Assembly: GCA_018228705.1 (NCBI GenBank)
Contig: CP073694.1
Span: forward strand, 2,852,001-2,916,000
Length of the DNA stretch: 64,000 nucleotides
Source of the DNA: Dysosmobacter sp. Marseille-Q4140
Lineage (GTDB): Bacteria; Bacillota; Clostridia; Oscillospirales; Oscillospiraceae
Reading direction: 5' to 3'
Shown here: piece by piece, positions 59,538 to 64,000 of the stretch
Layout: every line of letters starts with the position of its first letter
How positions within the stretch are numbered: the first letter of the stretch is position 1
Notes under the pieces: generated by a model
What the model was told of the DNA's origin: nothing
The model's input: the letters and a program-made list of their open reading frames with translations, nothing else
The model's database searches: none
Position numbers and translations under genes: made by a program

Positions 59538-60076
59538 CGCCCTTTATTGAGCAGCTGCCGCGCCACTATCGGATCAGCCCTCAGGACGCGGAGCTTCAGC
59601 GGGTGCTGACGGCCCTGGCGGAGCGGACCCGGGCCGACCTGGATTTCACCCTGGCGCAGATGATCCCCAGCACCGCCAGCGGCTGGGGCTTGGCCCTGTG
59701 GGAGGCGGCTTACGGCATCAAGCCGGACAGCGGCCTCAGCGAGGCGGAGCGGCGGGCGCGGGTGCTGGCGAAGATCCAGGGCACCGGGATGACCACCGTG
59801 CAAAAGATCCAGGCCATTGCCGAGCAGTTTTCCGAGAGCCCGGTGACGGTCCAGGAGGACTATGCCGGCTATACCTTCACCATCTGGTACACGGATACCG
59901 TGGGGCCCCTGGAGGACCTGGCGGGGCTCGCTGCGATCATAAACGAACTCAAGCCGGCCCACCTGGCGTGGGCCGTGAAATACCGCAAGATTCAGAAAAG
60001 CCCCGTTTACATGGGGGCGCTGCCCCGGCAGGGGGACATCGTGATATGGAAGGTGGATTGTACCAATGATTCCTAA
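59534..60076 (+). CDS. DUF2313 tail protein (YmfQ-like)
   Basis: The 180-residue protein has DUF2313 features: MTPFIEQLPRHYRISP and SEAERRARVLAKIQGTG. It links the baseplate to fibres. ATGA overlap with the preceding gene. Confidence 0.85.
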   Translation: MTPFIEQLPRHYRISPQDAELQRVLTALAERTRADLDFTLAQMIPSTASGWGLALWEAAYGIKPDSGLSEAERRARVLAKIQGTGMTTVQKIQAIAEQFSESPVTVQEDYAGYTFTIWYTDTVGPLEDLAGLAAIINELKPAHLAWAVKYRKIQKSPVYMGALPRQGDIVIWKVDCTNDS

Positions 60077-60641
60077 GATCGTTCTGACCGGCGCCGGGGC
60101 GGCGCTGCTGGCCAAGACGCCGGCGGGATACGCCGTGCCGGTGACCCGGTGGCAGTACGGCAAGGGGACGCTGCCTGCCGGCAGCAGCCTGGACCGGACG
60201 GCCCTGGTGGACCCCATTGCGTATCTTCCGGTGTCCCAGGTGACAAACGACGGAGACACCGCCACGGTGCTGGGCCAGTACACCAACCAGAATGTGACGG
60301 AGGCTTTTCCCTTTGAGGAGCTGGGCCTGCTGGCCCAGGACCCGGAGGCGGGGGAGATCCTCATGGCTTACGGCAACGGCTTCGGGGACGGAGAACTCAT
60401 CCAGGCGGCCGCGGAGCAGCTGCGGGAGTTCGTGTTCGGCGCGGAGCTGGTGTTCTCCGCAGAGGCCAACGTGACGGCGCTGATCGACCAGAGTCTGGTG
60501 TTCATCCCCATGGCGGAGAAGGGGGCGCCGGGCGGTGTGGCCCCGCTGGGAGAGAACGGCGTGGTGCCGGAGCAGTACCTGCCGGAACTGAACAAGCTGG
60601 ATGCGGCCATCCAGGTATCCTATAACGAGGGGGTGAGCTGA
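60066..60641 (+). CDS. Tail-fibre protein (DUF3751-like)
   Basis: The 191-residue protein resembles phage tail-collar/fibre start proteins: GYAVPVTRWQYGKGTLPAG, QNVTEAFPFEELGLLA. The C-terminal part has PGGVAPLGENGVVPEQYLP, a short fibre-like repeat. It overlaps the preceding gene by 11 bases. Confidence 0.78.
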   Translation: MIPKIVLTGAGAALLAKTPAGYAVPVTRWQYGKGTLPAGSSLDRTALVDPIAYLPVSQVTNDGDTATVLGQYTNQNVTEAFPFEELGLLAQDPEAGEILMAYGNGFGDGELIQAAAEQLREFVFGAELVFSAEANVTALIDQSLVFIPMAEKGAPGGVAPLGENGVVPEQYLPELNKLDAAIQVSYNEGVS

Positions 60642-62359
60642 TGGCGACGTATTACAAGTGGAGAAAGAGTAATATCGCTTGGACTGTTTCGCAGGAAAAT
60701 ATCGTAAATGCGACTATTCCTGGATATATTGTTTATGTGTTTAGCGACCTGTCAGTAACAAACGGGAAATTTGTCTCAGTTTCCACTTATGATATGCGGG
60801 AATACGGGGCAATGACCAGCCCGAACGGGTATTGTGGAGGAGCCGCACAGACTGATACAGTCTACGGAAATAGTGATAGCGGATTCACCTTAACGTATAA
60901 TTCCGCCACCAATACAACAACGGTCACAAGATCGGGCTCAAAGCCTACCAGCCTGTGTTCTAACACTGCTAGGGCGGGCATGGGTCAATTTATTGAGTAT
61001 GTCTATTCGCAAAATCCTTCTGCATATCCGAACGGCGGGACTTCTGATGGTTATTACTATGATCAGCGCACAACTGTGACCTCTCCACTTGCTCCTTCCG
61101 GAATTACTTATCCAGCGACCATTTTCACGCCCAGTGTTTTTATTTCGTGGACAGCGGCTATCAGCAATACTAACTATGCAGTCAGCCAGTATGAGGTAAG
61201 CTATTCCACCAACGAGGGCAACAGTTGGACGGTTGCGGGGACAACAGCAGACACCAGCTATTCTTTTGACATCCCTGCGGGCACAATGTCTATTACGTTC
61301 CGTGTGCGGGCCAAGGATAACAACGGCCAGTGGGGTAATTATGCGACTGGAACGGAGTCTCAGGTGTTGCTTGCACCAACACTGACTGTTCCATCCATCG
61401 CCATGCAGGGCCAGCAGATCACCCCAAACTGGACAGCTGTTGAAGGAGCGGACAGCTACACCCTCCAGCGAAAGTCAAGCGCGGACGAGGACTGGGTGGA
61501 GGTATACAGCGGCGCCGATACCAGCTACACGGAAACCGTAGGAACATGGACCAGCATCCAGTACAGGGTGCAGGCGGTCTTTGATGATACGCCCGGCGGC
61601 TGGGCGACTTCCAACAGCGTCCCGGTGATCTCCGCATCCGCGCTGGTGATTTCCGGCCAGGATGGGGACCTGGGTACTCTAGTCAACGACGTGCCGTACA
61701 CCATCAGCACGGATACCGGAAACGCCATCACGATCAGGACCACAGTCAACGGGGCCGTGATCCTGGAGGGGACGGTTCCCAGCGGCACAGCGGAGCGAAT
61801 CCCGGTGTTGGATCTGGTAAACGGAGACGGCACCATTGTGATCGAGGCCAGCGTGGAGACCGACAGCGGCACGGTGTGCGCCGTGCGGGCCTGGACCTAT
61901 ACCAAGGCGCCCATTACTTTCCCAAACGCTGGAAGCCCGGCGCAGCTGACGAAAGAGGGGAAAAACGTCTGGCCAAAGACCCTGGCGGAGTGCGTGCGGC
62001 TGCCCGGAGGGCGGACGCTGGAGGAGGTCATGGGCTTCCCCTGCCAGGTCTTTATGGGGAGCTATATTGGCACAGGCGTATACGGCGTAGATTCCCCGAA
62101 TGAATTGACATTCCCGTTCAAACCAAAGGCCGTTGTTATTGGGACAAATATGGAGGCGAGTGAGACCTATAATCAAACTTCATACCTTTGGCTGTATGGA
62201 ATGAAGCGAGGGCAGATCAGCTCATCTCCCCAACAATACGAAATTTTGAATTGGGAGGACAATACCCTCTCCTGGTACTATTTCCAAGGAGATGCGTATG
62301 GAGCAAATCGTCAGTTTAACGCGCAAGGAGTCGGGTATTTTTATGCGGCATTTGGCTGA
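60641..62359 (+). CDS. Tail fibre with fibronectin-III-like domains
   Basis: The 572-residue protein has a lower-GC N-terminal part (60650-61400), rich in Asn, Thr and Ser, and one or more fibronectin type III-like segments (PSVFISWTAAISNTNYAVSQYEVSYS-type, given here in part). A second beta-domain region is at 61400-61900. The C-terminal tip has GSYIGTGVYG and WLYGMKRGQ, as in receptor-binding fibres. Its composition differs from neighbours, suggesting exchange of the receptor-binding part. Confidence 0.78.
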   Translation: MATYYKWRKSNIAWTVSQENIVNATIPGYIVYVFSDLSVTNGKFVSVSTYDMREYGAMTSPNGYCGGAAQTDTVYGNSDSGFTLTYNSATNTTTVTRSGSKPTSLCSNTARAGMGQFIEYVYSQNPSAYPNGGTSDGYYYDQRTTVTSPLAPSGITYPATIFTPSVFISWTAAISNTNYAVSQYEVSYSTNEGNSWTVAGTTADTSYSFDIPAGTMSITFRVRAKDNNGQWGNYATGTESQVLLAPTLTVPSIAMQGQQITPNWTAVEGADSYTLQRKSSADEDWVEVYSGADTSYTETVGTWTSIQYRVQAVFDDTPGGWATSNSVPVISASALVISGQDGDLGTLVNDVPYTISTDTGNAITIRTTVNGAVILEGTVPSGTAERIPVLDLVNGDGTIVIEASVETDSGTVCAVRAWTYTKAPITFPNAGSPAQLTKEGKNVWPKTLAECVRLPGGRTLEEVMGFPCQVFMGSYIGTGVYGVDSPNELTFPFKPKAVVIGTNMEASETYNQTSYLWLYGMKRGQISSSPQQYEILNWEDNTLSWYYFQGDAYGANRQFNAQGVGYFYAAFG

Positions 62360-62374
62360 GAGAGGAGGAACATC

Positions 62375-63031
62375 ATGCAGTATGTAAAAGCAACGCCCAA
62401 TACCTCCGGGGCCTATCCGGCCCCGCGGAGTATCCCCTTTCCCGGCTGCCTCTCTCTGACTGACGGGCAGGCGGAGACGCTGGTGCAGTATAACGGCTTT
62501 GTGACCATCACTCAGGAGCCGGACCCGGAGATCGAGACCTCCACCGTGACGGTAACGCCCGATCTGGAGGCCTGGGAGGCCTGGAAGGCTGCCCAGCCGG
62601 ACCCGATGGACGGCCTGCGGGCCGCAAAAGAGGACGCGCTCTCCGCAGCCTGCAACGCCGCCATCGTGGCGGGCATGGACGTGGAGACCAGCCAGGGGGC
62701 GGAGCATTTCAGCCTCCAGGAAACTGACCAGATCAACCTGACCACCGCTCTCTCCGCCGTGCAGGCCGGGGCCGCCGGATATCCCTATCATGCGGACGGT
62801 CAGCTGTGCCGCATGTTCTCAGCAGCGGAGATCCAGGCCATTGCGCAAGCGTCTATCGAGCACAAACTGTACCACACGACCCTGTGCAACCACCTTTTGA
62901 CGTGGGCGCGGAGAGCGGAGACGGCGGAGGAGCTGGAGGGCATCGCCTACACGGCGGAGGGCCTGCCGGAGGATCTGGCGGCCAATATGGCCCAGGTGCT
63001 GGCGGCGGCCGGGGGCGGCGCCGATGCGTGA
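62375..63031 (+). CDS. Tail-fibre assembly-like protein (DUF4376-like)
   Basis: The 218-residue protein begins with a small domain (residues 1-60) and has a C-terminal helical part with DAAL-type repeats (GLRAAKEDALSAACNAAIVAG). It resembles DUF4376 proteins, which lie beside fibres. GAGGAGGAAC lies before the ATG. Confidence 0.7.
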   Translation: MQYVKATPNTSGAYPAPRSIPFPGCLSLTDGQAETLVQYNGFVTITQEPDPEIETSTVTVTPDLEAWEAWKAAQPDPMDGLRAAKEDALSAACNAAIVAGMDVETSQGAEHFSLQETDQINLTTALSAVQAGAAGYPYHADGQLCRMFSAAEIQAIAQASIEHKLYHTTLCNHLLTWARRAETAEELEGIAYTAEGLPEDLAANMAQVLAAAGGGADA

Positions 63032-63491
63032 GACAGGATTGGCATCTGCGGGCCGCCGGGCAGTCCGGGGTGTGGAGATCACCCTTTGGCGGATCTGCGC
63101 CTGGTGCTGCTGCGGGATCCTGTACGGCGGCCTGGAGATCCTTTGGCGGGGATATACCCACTGGACCATGGTGGCTCTGGCGGCGGCGATCTCCATTCCC
63201 CTGGACATCGCCAACGACACCGTCATTCCCTGGCGGACGCCGCTGTGGGTCCAGGCCGTCATCGGGGGCAGCGTCATCACGGCGGCGGAGTTCGCGGTGG
63301 GGTGCGTGGTCAATCTGTGGCTGGGCTGGGGCGTCTGGGACTACTCCGGTTTGCCGCTCAACCTGCTGGGGCAGATCTGCCCCCGGTTCTGGGCGCTGTG
63401 GGTGGCCCTGGCCGGGCCGGTGATCGTGATGTTTGACTTCGTGGCCTTTTGGTCCGGCAGAGGCCCGAGGCCCAGGTACAAATTGACATGA
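63024..63491 (+). CDS. CmpB-like membrane protein (PF06541-type)
   Basis: The 155-residue protein has three or four hydrophobic helices and the motif LGWGVWDYSGLPLNLLGQIC, typical of the putative ABC-transporter type II (CmpB) family. In prophages this gene stands in the lysis area, so a holin-like role is possible; this is inference. It overlaps the preceding gene by 8 bases and has a weak RBS. Confidence 0.7.
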   Translation: MRETGLASAGRRAVRGVEITLWRICAWCCCGILYGGLEILWRGYTHWTMVALAAAISIPLDIANDTVIPWRTPLWVQAVIGGSVITAAEFAVGCVVNLWLGWGVWDYSGLPLNLLGQICPRFWALWVALAGPVIVMFDFVAFWSGRGPRPRYKLT

Positions 63492-63507
63492 AAAGGAGGG
63501 GGAACCA

Positions 63508-63816
63508 ATGAACACGGAAGTGGTCTGTGCTTTGATCGCGGGCGCAGCAACTGTGTTGGCAGCACTGGCGGAGTGCCGGGTGAGAATCAGCACCAAGAGG
63601 ACGGAAGTCCGAGCACAGCGTCGGGAGAAGGAGAGCCGGCTTGCAATGGAACTGATGTATGCGAATTGCTCTTTGTCTCTCACAACGGCAAAAAAACTGG
63701 CAGGGCTACATACCAACGGTGATGTGGAGGAGGCGATGACAGCTGCGGACAATGCCAAAGAGGCGTATGTCAACTTTGTCCGGGATGAGGCTGCCCGGAA
63801 TTTCAGTAAAGTGTAA
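63508..63816 (+). CDS. Small membrane protein in the lysis region
   Basis: The 102-residue protein has one N-terminal hydrophobic helix (VVCALIAGAATVLAALAEC), then a charged helical part. Its shape is like phage holin-associated or XhlA-like proteins, but no clear family is seen. AAAAGGAGGGGG lies before the ATG. Confidence 0.6.
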   Translation: MNTEVVCALIAGAATVLAALAECRVRISTKRTEVRAQRREKESRLAMELMYANCSLSLTTAKKLAGLHTNGDVEEAMTAADNAKEAYVNFVRDEAARNFSKV

Positions 63817-63853
63817 TACCGGCACAGCCGGCAATTTGAAAGGAGTACATATC

Positions 63854-64000
63854 ATGAAGAGCAACACTGAAATCATTCGCGAGGGCCAGGAGCAGGGCAA
63901 AACCAATGCGGAGATCAGCGCCGATCTGGCGGCGGCCGGTTATACCACCAATCTGGAGCGGGACCGGACCGGCAATGCCTGGGTGGTCCTGGACGAAAGC
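63854..64000 (+). CDS. Hypothetical protein, N-terminal part
   Basis: The frame begins MKSNTEIIREGQEQGKTNAE with AAAGGAG before its ATG and runs off the end of the window. At least 49 residues are present. The sequence resembles small late-region hypothetical proteins, function unknown. Confidence 0.6.
   Translation, partial: MKSNTEIIREGQEQGKTNAEISADLAAAGYTTNLERDRTGNAWVVLDES

Larger units (their letters stand above)
28415..64000. mobile_element. Contractile-tailed prophage integrated at ssrA (right end outside the window)
   Basis: A tyrosine integrase, S24 repressor, replication module, terminase, portal, capsid, sheath, tube, tape measure and baseplate genes run in order from the ssrA end to the window edge. 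A sheath (51760) and baseplate J protein (58446) show a myovirus, and the tail genes follow the PBSX/XkdM-S order. At least 35.6 kb is present, ending before or within the lysis module. Confidence 0.96.

Noticed and set aside
1..64000. CRISPR arrays, tRNA, rRNA or insertion sequences
   Set aside because: No regular repeat-spacer array, no tRNA-like cloverleaf other than tmRNA, no rRNA and no transposase were found by reading.

Overview
Organism. The window is high-GC (roughly 60%) and gene-dense, with Gram-positive style ribosome binding sites, a WalRK cell-wall regulatory cluster and a pyr operon that includes pyrK and pyrI. This points to a Clostridia-class Firmicute, most like gut Oscillospiraceae (Flavonifractor/Lawsonibacter type). 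The species assignment is inference. || Layout, positions 1-28414 (chromosome). A PfkB-kinase tail is followed by an SLH-domain exported protein (-), a MATE exporter (-), a Cys-rich small protein (+), and a translationally coupled aminotransferase and radical SAM pair (+). Next come a YitT-type membrane protein (-) and an EamA-type transporter (-). The pyrimidine operon pyrC-K-D-F-E-B-I (-) has a consensus promoter and a short leader. A DUF134 regulator and a NifX-like protein form an operon (-), followed by phosphoglucomutase (-). The cell-wall cluster NUDIX-walR-walK-yycH-yycI / murA-walJ-rlmH (-) comes next. Finally smpB, a cyclophilin, an SDR dehydrogenase and the tmRNA gene ssrA (+) are adjacent, so both partners of trans-translation sit together. 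|| Layout, positions 28415-64000 (prophage, right end outside the window). A tyrosine integrase sits directly beside the 3' end of ssrA, which is a classic integration site. The leftward lysogeny block holds integrase, an HsdR_N-like PD-(D/E)xK protein and an S24 self-cleaving repressor. A rightward promoter has a palindromic operator in its spacer. The early genes are small HTH proteins, a replisome organiser carrying an iteron array, a DnaB-like helicase, ParA, a ParB-HTH fusion, SSB, a MazG-like protein and an HUH-endonuclease-like protein. The late genes run Cys-rich KTR, HNH, small and large terminase, portal, protease, capsid, connector, an inverted hicAB toxin-antitoxin insert, head closure, tail terminator, sheath, tube, a frameshifted chaperone, tape measure, LysM/XkdP, XkdQ, DUF2577, DUF2634, baseplate J, DUF2313, fibres and the beginning of the lysis region. 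Sheath plus baseplate J make it a contractile-tailed (myovirus, PBSX/XkdM-like) phage. || Most notable. A 17-bp palindrome, GTGTCCGAWTCGGACAC, recurs seven times across the prophage and was not seen in the flanking chromosome. It lies in gene gaps, or inside genes always in one reading frame that encodes a hydrophilic V-S-(E/D)-S-D-T linker. With a ParA/ParB-HTH pair in the same element, it is a candidate dispersed ParB-like or stoperator-like site system. Other points of interest are a six-iteron origin inside the replication gene, a -1 frameshift heptamer in the tail chaperone, and an HUH-like gene in a tailed phage.
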